Assembly: GCF_035978755.1 (NCBI RefSeq)
Contig: NZ_CP108414.1
Coordinates: 3,596,001-3,660,000, forward strand
Direction: 5' to 3'
Length of the DNA stretch: 64,000 nucleotides
Origin: Streptomyces sp. NBC_01298
Lineage (GTDB): Bacteria; Actinomycetota; Actinomycetes; Streptomycetales; Streptomycetaceae
Positions 8,634-17,883 of the stretch are shown piece after piece. The first letter of the stretch is position 1, and the number at the start of each line of letters is the position of its first letter. A program made the translations under genes and the position numbers. The notes beneath the pieces are model-generated. The model was given only the letters and a program-made list of their open reading frames with translations, was not told the origin of the DNA and did not search any database.

Positions 8634-10258
8634 ACGGCATGAGCATCCGCGGCGCCGTGATGCGCCGACGGCTCGCCGCGGCGGTGGCGCTCGCCGCCAC
8701 CCTGCTCGGGGCGAGCGCCTGCGCGACGGACGACGACCACCCGAAGCCGAAGCAGACCGCGTACCAGGAGGGCAAGCTGCGCGTCCTGGCCTCCAGCGAG
8801 CTGTCCGACATGGACGAGGTGCTGAAGGCGGCGAAGGCCGCCACCGGGGTCGGCGTGGAGCTGACCACGTCGGGCACCCTCGACGCGGTCGAGCAGATCG
8901 CCTCCGGCAAGGCGGACGGCACGTACGACGCCATCTGGCTGTCCTCCAACGACTACCTGCGGCTGCGGCCCGAGGCCGCGGGCAAGCTGTCGAGCGAGAC
9001 CCCGGTGATGTCCTCGCCGGTCGCCCTCGGCGTGAAGCCCGAGGCGCTGGCCCGGCTGGGCTGGAAGCCCGGGTCGGTGACCTGGTCGGCGGTCCACGAG
9101 GCCGTGGCCGCCGGGAAGCTGACGTACGGGATGACCGACCCGGTGCGCTCCAACTCCGGTTTCTCCGCGCTGATTTCGGTGGCCTCCGGGCTCTCGGGCG
9201 CACAGGCGGCGCTGACCGACGCCGACGTGGCGAAGGCGCAGCCGATGCTGAAGGGGTTCTTCACCGGGCAGAAGCTGACCTCGGGCTCCTCGGGCTGGCT
9301 GGCCGCGGCCTACACCCAGCGCGGGGACGTGGACGCGCTGGTGAACTACGAGTCGGTGCTGCTGTCCATGAACCGGGACGCGAAGACGAACCTGACGGTG
9401 ATCCGGCCGGTCGACGGCGTGGTCACAGCCCACTACCCGCTGACCCTGCTGACCTCGGCCCCGGCCGGGGCCCGCGAGTCGGGGCGTGCGCTGACCGAGT
9501 ACCTGAGCGGCGCCGAGGCGCAGAAGGCGATCACCGAGAAGACCTTCCGGCGGCCCGTAGCGGCCGGGGTGACCCCGGCGGCCGGGCTGGACCCGGACAA
9601 GCGCCGCGAGCTCCCCTTCCCGGGTACCCGCTCGGTGGCGGACGGGCTGCTGGCCAGCTACGAGAACGAGCTGCGCCGCCCCTCGCGCACGGTGTACGTG
9701 CTGGACACCTCGGGGTCGATGGCCGAGGAGGACCGGATCGGCCGGCTGAAGTCGGCGCTCACCGACCTGACGGGGACGGGGAGTTCGGGAACCGGCGAGC
9801 GGTTCCGGGACCGCGAGGAGGTCACGCTGCTGCCCTTCGGTGACAAGGTGAAGAAGGTCCTGACGCACACGGTCGAACCGGGCAACCCCGGAGCGGCGCT
9901 GGACGCGATCCGGGGAGACGTGAAGGCGCTGGCGCCGGACGGCGGTACGGCCATCTACAGCAGTCTGCAGGCGGCGTACCAGCAGCTCGGCAAGGGCAAC
10001 GCGGACGCGTTCACCTCGATCGTGCTGATGACGGACGGCGAGAACACCGCGGGCGCCGGGGCCAAGCAGTTCGACGCCTTCTACGCGGGGCTGCCCGAGG
10101 CGCAGAAGCACACCCCGGTCTTCGCGGTGCTGTTCGGCGACTCGGACCGCAAGGAACTCGCCCACATCACCGAACTGACCGGCGGGCGGCTCTTCGACGC
10201 CACCGAGGGCAACGGTTCGCTGGACGGAGCCTTCGAGGAGATCCGTGGCTACCAGTAG
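8630..10258 (+). CDS. Lipoprotein with periplasmic-binding domain fused to a von Willebrand A domain
   Basis: 542 residues, ATG overlapping the telA stop (ATGA). A signal peptide ends in a lipobox-like LLGASAC (Cys about residue 29), so the protein is probably anchored outside the membrane. Residues about 40-330 form a type II binding-protein fold (LRVLASSELSDMDEVLKAAK, YDAIWLSSNDYL, MTDPVRSNSGFSALISVASG). Residues about 350-540 are a vWA domain with an intact metal-ion site: DTSGSMAEED (DxSxS), a conserved Thr in GGTAIYSSL, and Asp in MTDGENT. The binding half resembles the first protein of the operon (both carry the SNSG loop). Likely senses a ligand and binds a partner in a metal-dependent way. 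Confidence 0.85.
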   Translation: MNGMSIRGAVMRRRLAAAVALAATLLGASACATDDDHPKPKQTAYQEGKLRVLASSELSDMDEVLKAAKAATGVGVELTTSGTLDAVEQIASGKADGTYDAIWLSSNDYLRLRPEAAGKLSSETPVMSSPVALGVKPEALARLGWKPGSVTWSAVHEAVAAGKLTYGMTDPVRSNSGFSALISVASGLSGAQAALTDADVAKAQPMLKGFFTGQKLTSGSSGWLAAAYTQRGDVDALVNYESVLLSMNRDAKTNLTVIRPVDGVVTAHYPLTLLTSAPAGARESGRALTEYLSGAEAQKAITEKTFRRPVAAGVTPAAGLDPDKRRELPFPGTRSVADGLLASYENELRRPSRTVYVLDTSGSMAEEDRIGRLKSALTDLTGTGSSGTGERFRDREEVTLLPFGDKVKKVLTHTVEPGNPGAALDAIRGDVKALAPDGGTAIYSSLQAAYQQLGKGNADAFTSIVLMTDGENTAGAGAKQFDAFYAGLPEAQKHTPVFAVLFGDSDRKELAHITELTGGRLFDATEGNGSLDGAFEEIRGYQ

Positions 10259-10865
10259 GGCACTGAAGGCGAACCTTCTCAAGTACCTGGAGTCGAAGAA
10301 GAACCTGGCCGGCAGCGCCTGCGGCGTCGTCGGGGTGGGTCTGACCCTCACCGGGGTGGCCGGCACGTACTGGCCGGTGGTGGTCGCCGGGCTGTACGGG
10401 GCGGGCGCGCTCGTCGCCCCGCCGGAGGTGCCGGCGCCGCCGGTACCGCCGGAGCCCGCCGAGCAACTGGGCTTCGTACGGGACGACTTCGCGCGGCTCG
10501 AGGAGTACGTCGGCGAGGTGGACCTGCCGGCCGAGCCGGCCGGGGTGCTGGCCGGGCTGCTGGCGCTGTACGCGGCGATGCTGGAGCCGGGCTGGGTGGC
10601 GGGGGTCCTGGCCGCCGATCCGGAGGCGGTGCACGCGCTGACCCGGGCCATCCGCACGGACGTGCCGGAGTGCGTGGACACCTACAACCGGACGCGCTGG
10701 TGGACCCGGCTCACGGCGGGCGGCGAATCGCCCGAGCGCCACCTGGAGCGGCAGCTGACGCTGCTGCGGGAGGAAGCGGAACGCATGACGGCGGACCTCC
10801 GTGAAACGGAGGCCCGCCGTCAGCAGACGCACACGACCTACTTGGAAGGTCGCAGGGAGTCCTGA
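10245..10865 (+). CDS. Small membrane protein of the TelA operon, XpaC-like by position
   Basis: 206 residues from GTG 10245, inside the end of the vWA gene (14-bp overlap), with GAGGAG just upstream. Two adjacent hydrophobic stretches (SACGVVGVGLTLTGVAGTYW, PVVVAGLYGAGALVAPP) form a hairpin anchor, then a proline-rich linker and a soluble helical domain ending in a heptad-like RHLERQLTLLREEAERMTAD. XpaC proteins of Bacillus have the same two-helix anchor and soluble helices and sit next to a TelA homologue; assignment to that family is inference from layout rather than clear sequence identity. It is the last gene of the operon and converges on pckG. Confidence 0.7.
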   Translation: MATSRALKANLLKYLESKKNLAGSACGVVGVGLTLTGVAGTYWPVVVAGLYGAGALVAPPEVPAPPVPPEPAEQLGFVRDDFARLEEYVGEVDLPAEPAGVLAGLLALYAAMLEPGWVAGVLAADPEAVHALTRAIRTDVPECVDTYNRTRWWTRLTAGGESPERHLERQLTLLREEAERMTADLRETEARRQQTHTTYLEGRRES

Positions 10866-10934
10866 GTCGGGGAATCCCGCGTCAACCCGTGGCCGGGGAC
10901 AGCCGGCCGCGGGAGTTCGGTGGGGGCGAGGCCC

Positions 10935-10976
10935 AACAGGACCGGCCCAGCAGGACCGGCCCAACAGGACCGGCCC
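10935..10976. repeat. 14-bp tandem repeat, three copies, between convergent genes
   Basis: Unit aacaggaccggccc at 10935, 10949 (agcag variant) and 10963, immediately downstream of pckG and 70 bp after the TelA operon. Confidence 0.9.
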
Positions 10977-10983
10977 GGAAGGA

Positions 10984-12828
10984 TCAGCCCAGGCGCTTGA
11001 CGAGCGCCTCGTACTGGTCCCACAGCTCCTTCGGCGTGTGGTCGCCGTAGGTGTTCAGGTGGGCGGGGACCAGCGAGGCCTCGTCGCGCCAGACCTCCTT
11101 GTCGACCGTGAGCAGGAACTCCAGGTCGGCGGCGGGCAGGTCCAGGCCGTCGGTGTCCAGGGAGGCGACGGTCGGCAGGATGCCGATCGGGGTCTCCACG
11201 CCCTCGGCGGTCCCGTCGAGGCGCTCGACGATCCACTTCAGGACACGGCTGTTCTCGCCGAAGCCGGGCCACACGAACTTGCCCGCGTCGTTCTTGCGGA
11301 ACCAGTTCACGTAGTAGATCTTCGGGAGCTTGGCCTGGTCCTTGTCCTTGGCCACGTCGACCCAGTGGCCCATGTAGTCGCCCATGTTGTAGCCGCAGAA
11401 CGGCAGCATGGCGAAGGGGTCGCGGCGCAGCTCGCCGACCTTGCCCTCGGCGGCGGCGGTCTTCTCGGAGGCGATGTTCGAGCCGATGAAGACGCCGTGG
11501 TTCCAGTCGAAGGACTCGGTGACCAGCGGCACGGCGGAGGCGCGGCGGCCGCCGAAGAGGATCGCGGAGATCGGGACGCCCTTGGGGTCCTCCCACTCGG
11601 GGGCGATCGTCGGGCACTGCGAGGCGGGGACGGCGAAGCGGGCGTTCGGGTGGGCCGCCGGGGTGTCGGACTCCGGGGTCCAGGCGTTGCCCTTCCAGTC
11701 GATCAGGTGCGCGGGCGCCTCTTCGGTCATGCCCTCCCACCAGACGTCGGAGCCGTCCGGGGTGAGCGCGACGTTGGTGAAGACGGTGTTCGCGTACATG
11801 GTCTTCATGGCGTTGGCGTTGGTGTGCTCGCCGGTGCCGGGGGCGACGCCGAAGAAGCCGGCCTCGGGGTTGATCGCGTAGAGACGGCCGTCCTCGCCGA
11901 AGCGCATCCAGGCGATGTCGTCACCGACGGTCTCCACGGTCCAGCCGGGGATGGTCGGCTCCAGCATGGCCAGGTTGGTCTTGCCACAGGCGCTCGGGAA
12001 CGCGGCGGCGATGTACTTGGCTTCGCCGGCCGGCGGGGTGAGCTTGAGGATCAGCATGTGCTCGGCGAGCCAGCCCTCGTCGCGGGCCATGACGGACGCG
12101 ATGCGCAGGGCGTAGCACTTCTTGCCGAGCAGGGCGTTGCCGCCGTAGCCCGAGCCGTAGGACCAGATCTCGCGGGTCTCGGGGAAGTGCGAGATGTACT
12201 TGGTGGTGTTGCACGGCCACGGCACGTCGTCCTGGCCCTCGGCGAGCGGAGCGCCGAGGGTGTGGACGGCCTTGACGAAGAACCCGTCGGTGCCGAGCTC
12301 GTCGAGGACGGCCTGTCCCATGCGGGTCATGGTGCGCATGGCGACCGCGACGTAGGCGGAGTCGGTGATCTCGACGCCGATGGCGGAGAGTTCCGAGCCG
12401 AGGGGGCCCATGCAGAAGGGGACGACGTACATCGTGCGGCCCTTCATGGAACCGCGGAAGATGCCGCCTTCTTCGCCCTTGCCCGCGAACAGCTCCTTCA
12501 TCTCGGAAGGGGCCTTCCAGTGGTTGGTCGGGCCCGCGTCCTCCTCCTTCTCGGAGCAGATGAAGGTCCGGTCCTCGACGCGCGCGACGTCGGAGGGGTC
12601 GGAGGCGGCGTAGTACGAGTTCGGTCGCTTGGCCGGGTCCAGCTTCTTGAAGGTGCCCTTGGAGACGAGCTCCTCGCAGAGGGCCTCGTACTCGGCCTCG
12701 GAGCCGTCACACCAGACGATGCGGTCAGGCTGGGTGAGGGCCGCGATGTCACCGACCCAGGAGATGAGCTCCTGGTGCTTGGTGGGGACGTCGGAAGTGG
12801 TGGTGCCAGCCGCGATGTCGCGCGCCAC
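10984..12828 (-). CDS. pckG: Phosphoenolpyruvate carboxykinase, GTP-dependent
   Basis: 614 residues, usual length. Converts oxaloacetate and GTP to PEP, GDP and CO2 at the entry to gluconeogenesis. The GTG start at 12828 is fixed by AAGGAG seven bases upstream; the open frame runs further but without signal. The GTP-class P-loop reads [15 protein letters not shown] (Cys281, Lys283), including the reactive cysteine. Other family blocks: [13 protein letters not shown] near the N-terminus, [20 protein letters not shown], the metal/PEP region [30 protein letters not shown], and [14 protein letters not shown]. Monocistronic, divergent from the hemolysin III gene; tandem repeats follow its stop. 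Confidence 0.96.
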   Translation of the reverse strand: MARDIAAGTTTSDVPTKHQELISWVGDIAALTQPDRIVWCDGSEAEYEALCEELVSKGTFKKLDPAKRPNSYYAASDPSDVARVEDRTFICSEKEEDAGPTNHWKAPSEMKELFAGKGEEGGIFRGSMKGRTMYVVPFCMGPLGSELSAIGVEITDSAYVAVAMRTMTRMGQAVLDELGTDGFFVKAVHTLGAPLAEGQDDVPWPCNTTKYISHFPETREIWSYGSGYGGNALLGKKCYALRIASVMARDEGWLAEHMLILKLTPPAGEAKYIAAAFPSACGKTNLAMLEPTIPGWTVETVGDDIAWMRFGEDGRLYAINPEAGFFGVAPGTGEHTNANAMKTMYANTVFTNVALTPDGSDVWWEGMTEEAPAHLIDWKGNAWTPESDTPAAHPNARFAVPASQCPTIAPEWEDPKGVPISAILFGGRRASAVPLVTESFDWNHGVFIGSNIASEKTAAAEGKVGELRRDPFAMLPFCGYNMGDYMGHWVDVAKDKDQAKLPKIYYVNWFRKNDAGKFVWPGFGENSRVLKWIVERLDGTAEGVETPIGILPTVASLDTDGLDLPAADLEFLLTVDKEVWRDEASLVPAHLNTYGDHTPKELWDQYEALVKRLG

Positions 12829-13019
12829 GATCGCTCCTTGTTGAGGGGTTTGATTTGTGATTGCCCCGTGGGGGCCGCGACCCGGACGCTTCGCGCTCCG
12901 CTCATCCGGTGTCGACCGCACTCATCTGATCATCCGGTGCGTGTGCGCATATGTCCAGGGGGCCTCTCACGTGAGCATCGCCACTCCGGTCAATCTTCCG
13001 TAAAGCGCACTAACGGAAA

Positions 13020-13041
13020 CCTACGCAACCGTAGGTAGCAT
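13020..13041 (+). promoter_or_regulatory. Palindromic operator candidate overlapping the promoter of the hemolysin III gene
   Basis: Perfect inverted repeat CCTACG-CAAC-CGTAGG (13020-13035) followed directly by TAGCAT (13036-13041), a plausible -10 box 7 nt before ATG 13049. A palindrome filling the -35/-10 space is how TetR-type repressors usually act. The regulator is not in the window; identity is inference. Confidence 0.55.
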
Positions 13042-13048
13042 GTTCGGC

Positions 13049-13735
13049 ATGACTTCCGACGCCGCTGCCGCGGCCGCTCCGATGGTCGAACCCGCCGATC
13101 AGGAGGCCAAGCCGCTCATGCGCGGCTGGCTGCACACCGGCATGTTCCCCGCCGTGGTGATCGCCGGCCTCGTCCTGATGGCCTTCACCGATTCGACCTC
13201 GGCCCGGGTGGCCTGCGGGGTGTACGTCCTCACCGCGTGCCTGCTCTTCGGAGTCAGCGCCGTCTACCACCGCGGTACGTGGGGCCCGCGCGGCGAGGCC
13301 ATCCTGCGGCGGCTCGACCACGCCAACATCTTCCTGATCATCGCGGGCACGTACACCCCGCTGACCGTCCTGCTCCTGCCCGACTCCACCGGGCGGACCC
13401 TGCTCTGGGCGGTCTGGATCGCGGCCGCGGCCGGCATCGCCTTCCGCGTCTTCTGGGTCGGCGCCCCGCGCTGGCTCTACACCCCCTGCTACATCGCCAT
13501 GGGCTGGGCGGCCGTCTTCTTCCTCCCCGACTTCATGCGCACCGGCGGCATCGCCGTCCTGGTCCTGGTCATCGTCGGCGGCCTGCTCTACAGCGTCGGC
13601 GGCGTCATCTACGGCATGAAGCGGCCGAACCCCTCCCCCCGCTTCTTCGGCTTCCACGAGGTCTTCCACTCCCTGACCCTGGCCGCCTTCGTCGCCCACT
13701 ACGTCGGCATCTCGCTGGCCGCCTACTCGCACTAG
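13049..13735 (+). CDS. Hemolysin III / PAQR family membrane protein
   Basis: 228 residues from ATG 13049; ATG 13040 is also in frame, but it lies inside the likely -10 box, so a leaderless start at 13049 fits better. Seven hydrophobic segments and the metal-site residues of the family are present: SAVYHRGTW (His), LRRLDHANIFLIIAGTYTPL (Asp, His), and the C-terminal pair in GFHEVFHSLTLAAFVAHYVG. These proteins are probably Zn-dependent hydrolases of membrane lipids such as ceramide-like substrates; the name hemolysin is historical. The next gene starts 10 nt after the stop, so the two are likely co-transcribed under the palindromic operator. Confidence 0.88.
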   Translation: MTSDAAAAAAPMVEPADQEAKPLMRGWLHTGMFPAVVIAGLVLMAFTDSTSARVACGVYVLTACLLFGVSAVYHRGTWGPRGEAILRRLDHANIFLIIAGTYTPLTVLLLPDSTGRTLLWAVWIAAAAGIAFRVFWVGAPRWLYTPCYIAMGWAAVFFLPDFMRTGGIAVLVLVIVGGLLYSVGGVIYGMKRPNPSPRFFGFHEVFHSLTLAAFVAHYVGISLAAYSH

Positions 13736-13745
13736 AGGAATCCGA

Positions 13746-14186
13746 ATGCCCGACTACGACCCGGCCGCAGTGAAGCTCAGCCCCAACCCGCACGTGCGCG
13801 ACCAAGCGGTTCGGTACGAGGAGTCGGGCGGCACGCGGGACACCGACATGAACGGCTCGCCCTGCCTGCTGCTGGACTACCGGGGCCGGGTCAGCGGCGG
13901 CTGGCACCGCACCGTCCTCATCTACGCCGAGGACGGGGACAGCCTGCTGATCGTGGCCTCCAACGGAGGCTCCGACAAGCACCCCCTGTGGTTCGCGAGC
14001 ATCGAAGCCCACCCCGAGGTGCACGTACGGGTACTGGGCGAGCGGTTCCGGGCCCGGGCCGACGTGCTGCCCCCGGAGGAAAAGGCCAGGGTCTGGCCCC
14101 TCCTGCTCTCCGTGTTCCCCCGGTACGAGCAGTACCAGCGGGGGACGGACAGGGACATCCCGGTGATCCGGCTCCGCCGGGCCTGA
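13746..14186 (+). CDS. Deazaflavin (F420)-dependent nitroreductase family oxidoreductase
   Basis: 146 residues with the split beta-barrel fold of the DUF385/Ddn family. Visible landmarks: SGGWHRTVLIYAEDGDSLLI in the first strands, then VASNGGSDKHPLWFASIEAH, the segment that binds the F420 phosphate in characterised members, then PEVHVRVLGERFRARADVLP and PRYEQYQRGTDRDIPVIRLR. Members reduce quinones or other small molecules with F420H2. GAGGAA precedes ATG, and the gene follows the hemolysin III gene by 10 nt. A joint role in membrane lipid or quinone stress is only a guess. Confidence 0.88.
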   Translation: MPDYDPAAVKLSPNPHVRDQAVRYEESGGTRDTDMNGSPCLLLDYRGRVSGGWHRTVLIYAEDGDSLLIVASNGGSDKHPLWFASIEAHPEVHVRVLGERFRARADVLPPEEKARVWPLLLSVFPRYEQYQRGTDRDIPVIRLRRA

Positions 14187-14196
14187 ACCACGGAAC

Positions 14197-14225
14197 GCGT
14201 CCCAGGGGCCAGGCCCCCGGGACGC
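14197..14225. terminator. Bidirectional hairpin
   Basis: Arms gcgtcccaggggcc / ggcccccgggacgc with one mismatch, between the F420 enzyme gene and the convergent copper-oxidase gene. Confidence 0.6.
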
Positions 14226-14249
14226 GCACCTGCCCGCGCCTCCGCGCGC

Positions 14250-16670
14250 CTACGCGCAGGCGTAGCCGTCGCCGTCCGGGTCCAGGCGGAGCGGATCACT
14301 GCCGTTGACCTTCAGGCGGGCCGGGTACTTGTGGGCGGCCAGCCAGTCGCAGCGGGCCTCCGTCGTCGCCTTCACCTCCGCCGGGAACCGCGTGGGCACG
14401 CACACGTTGGCCGTGCCGTAGTGCCGGTCGCAGCCGGCCACGGTCGGGGCCACCGGGGCCGAGTCCCGCTTCGCCGGGTTCTTCTTCGGGTCCGCCAGCT
14501 TGTTCGCGAAGGTGTGCTCGTGCGCGGTCGGGGGCTCGGCGGCCGCCGCCAGGGCGGAGGGGCCGCCCAGGTGCACCCACTGCGCGATGGACGGGATGCC
14601 GTTCGCGTCGACCGCGAAGAGCATGTACCAGCCGGGCGGGGCCAGGTTCGGGTTGCTGGTGACGTTCAGGTCGATGGTCGTGCCGTTGACCACCGTCAGC
14701 GGCAGGTCCACGAACCGCTGGTTCGGGTCCGAGGAGTGGGTGACGGCCGCCGGACGGATCAGCTCCGCCTTGGCGATCGCCCGGTTGACGGTGATGCGCT
14801 GCGTGTCCCCGTACACCCACTGGTTGTCGATCACCGAGGTGATCTGCGGGCGCGCCCCCTTGAAGAGGTACGGCGGGGTGTAGATCGACACGTTGTGGTT
14901 GTACGTGCCGTTGCCCGGGTTGTCCCCGACCGACATGACGCGGCCGTCCGGCATCAGGAACGACGCCGAGTGGTACGTCCGCGGGATCGGGTCGGTGGCC
15001 AGGCCCGGCTGGTAGGTGTTGGTGGTCGGGTCGAAGAACGAGGCCTCGTACACCGGGTCGGCCCGGTCGTGCAGACCGCCGCCGGTCTCCAGCACCTTGC
15101 CGTCGGGCAGCAGCACGGCGGACACGAACATCTTGCCCTCGGCGCCGGTCTGCGGACGCTTGCCCGCGCCCTGGTCGACCAGGCCCTGCGGCAGGTCCGG
15201 GCCGGCCGTGTAGGCGGGGCTCGGCTGCTTCAGGTCGATGATGTCGGTGAGCCGGTTCGCGGCCGGGTTGCGCTCGTTGTTGCCGCCGCCGATGGTCAGC
15301 ACCCGCTGGTCCTGCGCCGGGGGCAGCAGCACGCTCGCCGACTCGTCGCGCTCGTCCTTGTTCCGCAGGCCGGGCACGTCGGTGATGGTGTTCGCGTCGT
15401 AGTCGTAGACCGAGGCGCCGGTGCCCGGGGTGCCGTTGCCGAAGGTGTGGCTGCCCGAGTAGAAGAGCCGGCCGTCCTGCATGAGGATCATCGACGGGTA
15501 CAGGCCCCAGTACGACCAGGTCTGGTTGACCTCGTTCATCGGCAGCCACTTGTTCTGCGCCGCCGAGAACTTCTCCGCCGTCACGTTGCCCGTGGAGTCC
15601 TCCTTCAGCCCGCCGAAGGAGATCACGTCGCCGTTGCCGAGGACGGTCGCCGACGGGTACCAGTGCCCGCCGTTCATGTCGTTGGTCTTCGTGTACTTCT
15701 CGGTCGCCGGGTCGAAGGTGTACGAGTCCTTCAGCCCCTGGTACCCGATCGTGCCGTCGGCCGACGGATAGCCCTTGTTGCCGCTCATCACCAGCACCCG
15801 GCCGTCGGACAACTGGACGTGCCCGGAGCAGAACATGTCCACGGGCGTCGGGATCGTCTTGAACGAGCCGTTCGCCGGATCGTAGACGGCGGAGGTGAAG
15901 GTGCCCGCGTTGAACTGGGCGATGTCGTTGCCCGAGCCCGCGATCAGCAGCACCTTGCCGTTCTTCAGCACGACGGCGTGCATCGAGCGCACCGGGTTCT
16001 TGGCGGCGATCACCTCCCACTTGCCCTTGGCGCACTCGGTGGCCGTACCCGTGCAGGTGGGCTGCGGCGGGACCGCGCCCACCTCCTCCAGCGCGTAGTC
16101 GTCGGTGGTGAGCGTGCCCACCCCGTAGACCGACAGACCCCACGCGATCTTGTCCGTGGTGGGCGGGACCGCCGGCGTACGGACCTGCGTGCGCGCCCAC
16201 GCGGCACTGACGGGGGGATTCTGCAGATCGGTCCAGTACTGCCAGCCGGCCACCGTGTCGTGGCGGAACACCGTCACCGACACGTCCGGGGTGTTCGACT
16301 TGTACCAGGCCGACAGGTCGTACTGCTTGCCCGGTACGACCGTCGGGGCGCAGGTGCCGTTCTCGGTGACCAGGGCCTTGCGGTCGCCGTCCACCCGGCG
16401 GGTGAGCGATACCTTCATCGCCTTGGTGCCGGAGTGCGCGTCGGCGACGGTGGCGAAGGTGAAGTCGTTGTCGCCCCAGCCGGACTTCGACCAGCAGGAC
16501 GGCATGTCGGAACCGGCCGGACCGGCGGTCTCGAAGCCGGGGTTGGTGAGCAGGTTGGGCGGTCCGGCGGTGGCCTGCTGCGGCGCGGTCAGCAGCAGGC
16601 CCCCGGTCATCGCCCCGACGGCCAGCAGGGCGGCCCGCCACCCTGCCCTGCGCCGGATCTTCCTCTCCAT
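14250..16670 (-). CDS. Secreted copper radical oxidase (galactose oxidase/GlxA-like) with C-terminal Excalibur-like domain
   Basis: 806 residues. A Sec signal peptide is cleaved near ATA-GPP. Then come a jelly-roll carbohydrate-binding-like domain (about 38-195), a seven-bladed kelch domain and a DUF1929 Ig-like domain. Every residue of the mononuclear copper radical site can be placed by alignment: Cys281 (DMFCSGH) and Tyr338 (GGHWYPSAT) for the thioether cofactor, Tyr566-His567 (RTYHSASFLMPDGRVM), and His645 (AVTHSSDPNQR); PPGWYMLFAVDANGIPS closes the fold. The last about 60 residues have four cysteines and end LDPDGDGYAC, an Excalibur-type calcium-binding motif rarely seen on such oxidases. 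Length exceeds GlxA (about 645). Last gene of a glycan operon; it probably oxidises a primary alcohol on the polymer made by the upstream enzymes. Confidence 0.88.
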   Translation of the reverse strand: MERKIRRRAGWRAALLAVGAMTGGLLLTAPQQATAGPPNLLTNPGFETAGPAGSDMPSCWSKSGWGDNDFTFATVADAHSGTKAMKVSLTRRVDGDRKALVTENGTCAPTVVPGKQYDLSAWYKSNTPDVSVTVFRHDTVAGWQYWTDLQNPPVSAAWARTQVRTPAVPPTTDKIAWGLSVYGVGTLTTDDYALEEVGAVPPQPTCTGTATECAKGKWEVIAAKNPVRSMHAVVLKNGKVLLIAGSGNDIAQFNAGTFTSAVYDPANGSFKTIPTPVDMFCSGHVQLSDGRVLVMSGNKGYPSADGTIGYQGLKDSYTFDPATEKYTKTNDMNGGHWYPSATVLGNGDVISFGGLKEDSTGNVTAEKFSAAQNKWLPMNEVNQTWSYWGLYPSMILMQDGRLFYSGSHTFGNGTPGTGASVYDYDANTITDVPGLRNKDERDESASVLLPPAQDQRVLTIGGGNNERNPAANRLTDIIDLKQPSPAYTAGPDLPQGLVDQGAGKRPQTGAEGKMFVSAVLLPDGKVLETGGGLHDRADPVYEASFFDPTTNTYQPGLATDPIPRTYHSASFLMPDGRVMSVGDNPGNGTYNHNVSIYTPPYLFKGARPQITSVIDNQWVYGDTQRITVNRAIAKAELIRPAAVTHSSDPNQRFVDLPLTVVNGTTIDLNVTSNPNLAPPGWYMLFAVDANGIPSIAQWVHLGGPSALAAAAEPPTAHEHTFANKLADPKKNPAKRDSAPVAPTVAGCDRHYGTANVCVPTRFPAEVKATTEARCDWLAAHKYPARLKVNGSDPLRLDPDGDGYACA

Positions 16671-16692
16671 GAGAAACGTCCCTTCGTGCGGC

Positions 16693-17877
16693 TCAACTCG
16701 TGTGTGTACGGCCCGCCTTGCGCGGGAGGTAGACGAGTGCCTCCGTCGCCGCGAAGCGCAGGACGAAGGTGGTGACCAGGGCGAGCGCGGTCGCGGACAG
16801 GACGCCGAAGCCCCAGGTGCCGACGAACACCGCGATCAGCGGGATCCGCAGCAGCAGATCGGCGTTGGCCAGCAGCGTGAAGCGCCCGAGCCGGTCGGCC
16901 CAGTGGCGGTGCCGGCGCCGGTCGCGGAACAGCAGGGTCTCGATGAGGAGGAAGTTCCACAGCACCCCGGCCTGGTTCGCGACCACCTCGGCGACCAGGT
17001 AGTTCATCCCGGTGTGCGTGAGCATCCACAGGGCCGCCAGGTTCGGGACGAAGCCGGAGAGCCCGACCAGCCCGAAGCCGATCATGCGGGCCAGCGGGGT
17101 CGCGGAGCGCAGCGAGGCCAGGTGGGTCAGGAAGCGCAGGCCCTCGCGGGCGGTGGACTTGGACTCCCCCGCGAAGCGCTCCTGGAAGACGAACGGCACC
17201 TCGGCCACCCGCTCCGGCCGGCAGCGCACGGCCAGCTCCATCAGGATCTTGTAGCCCAGCGGCTTCAGCGCCTCCTCCGTCACCGCCGCGCGGCGCATCG
17301 CGAAGAACCCGCTCATCGGATCGCTGATCCCGCGCAGGGCGCGCGGGAAGAGCCCTTTGGCCAGCCAGGTCGCCCCGCGCGAGACCGCGATCCGGTAGCT
17401 CCCGGCGAGCCCGGCCCGGCTGCCCCCCGCGATGTAGCGGGAGGCCACGACCAGGTCGGCGCCGGTGCGCGCGCCCTCCCCGACCAGCTCGGGGACCAGG
17501 TGGGGCGGATGCTGGAGGTCGGCGTCCATGACGACGATCCAGTCGGTGTCCGCCCGCCCGATCCCCTCCACGACGGCCCCGCCGAGCCCGCCCTCGCGGC
17601 TCTCGCGGTGCAGGACCGCCACCGGGAAGGCGCACTCCCGGGCCGCCTTCTCGATGACGGCCGGGGTGTCGTCCGTGGAGTCGTCGACGAACAGCACCGA
17701 CACCGGCAGGTGCGCGGGCAGGGCGCCGGCCAGCCGGCTCAGCAACTCGGCTATGTTTCCCGCCTCGTTGAAGGTCGGGATGATGAGGGTGACACTGCCC
17801 GGGGCGGGCGCCTCGACGGCGGCCTCCGGGAGGTGCGGGGCATGTGGGACGTGTGGGGCCCACAGGTCTTCACTCAT
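16693..17877 (-). CDS. Polyprenyl-phosphate sugar synthase (DPM1-like GT2) fused to a GtrA membrane domain
   Basis: 394 residues. The N-terminal half is a GT2 domain: VTLIIPTFNEAGNIAELLSR, FVDDSTDDTPAVIE, the DxD metal motif in VVMDADLQHPP, and SRYIAGGSRAGL, the pattern of dolichol-phosphate mannose synthase relatives, which load a sugar onto a polyprenyl phosphate. The C-terminal half (about 265-385) has four membrane segments of the GtrA family (MIGFGLVGLSGFVPNLAALW, VVANQAGVLWNFLLIE), proposed to help flip the lipid-linked sugar. Six bases separate it from the upstream GT39-like gene, and 22 bases from the copper-oxidase gene. It probably supplies the lipid-sugar donor used by the GT39-like enzyme. 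Confidence 0.9.
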   Translation of the reverse strand: MSEDLWAPHVPHAPHLPEAAVEAPAPGSVTLIIPTFNEAGNIAELLSRLAGALPAHLPVSVLFVDDSTDDTPAVIEKAARECAFPVAVLHRESREGGLGGAVVEGIGRADTDWIVVMDADLQHPPHLVPELVGEGARTGADLVVASRYIAGGSRAGLAGSYRIAVSRGATWLAKGLFPRALRGISDPMSGFFAMRRAAVTEEALKPLGYKILMELAVRCRPERVAEVPFVFQERFAGESKSTAREGLRFLTHLASLRSATPLARMIGFGLVGLSGFVPNLAALWMLTHTGMNYLVAEVVANQAGVLWNFLLIETLLFRDRRRHRHWADRLGRFTLLANADLLLRIPLIAVFVGTWGFGVLSATALALVTTFVLRFAATEALVYLPRKAGRTHTS

Positions 17878-17883
17878 GCAGGA

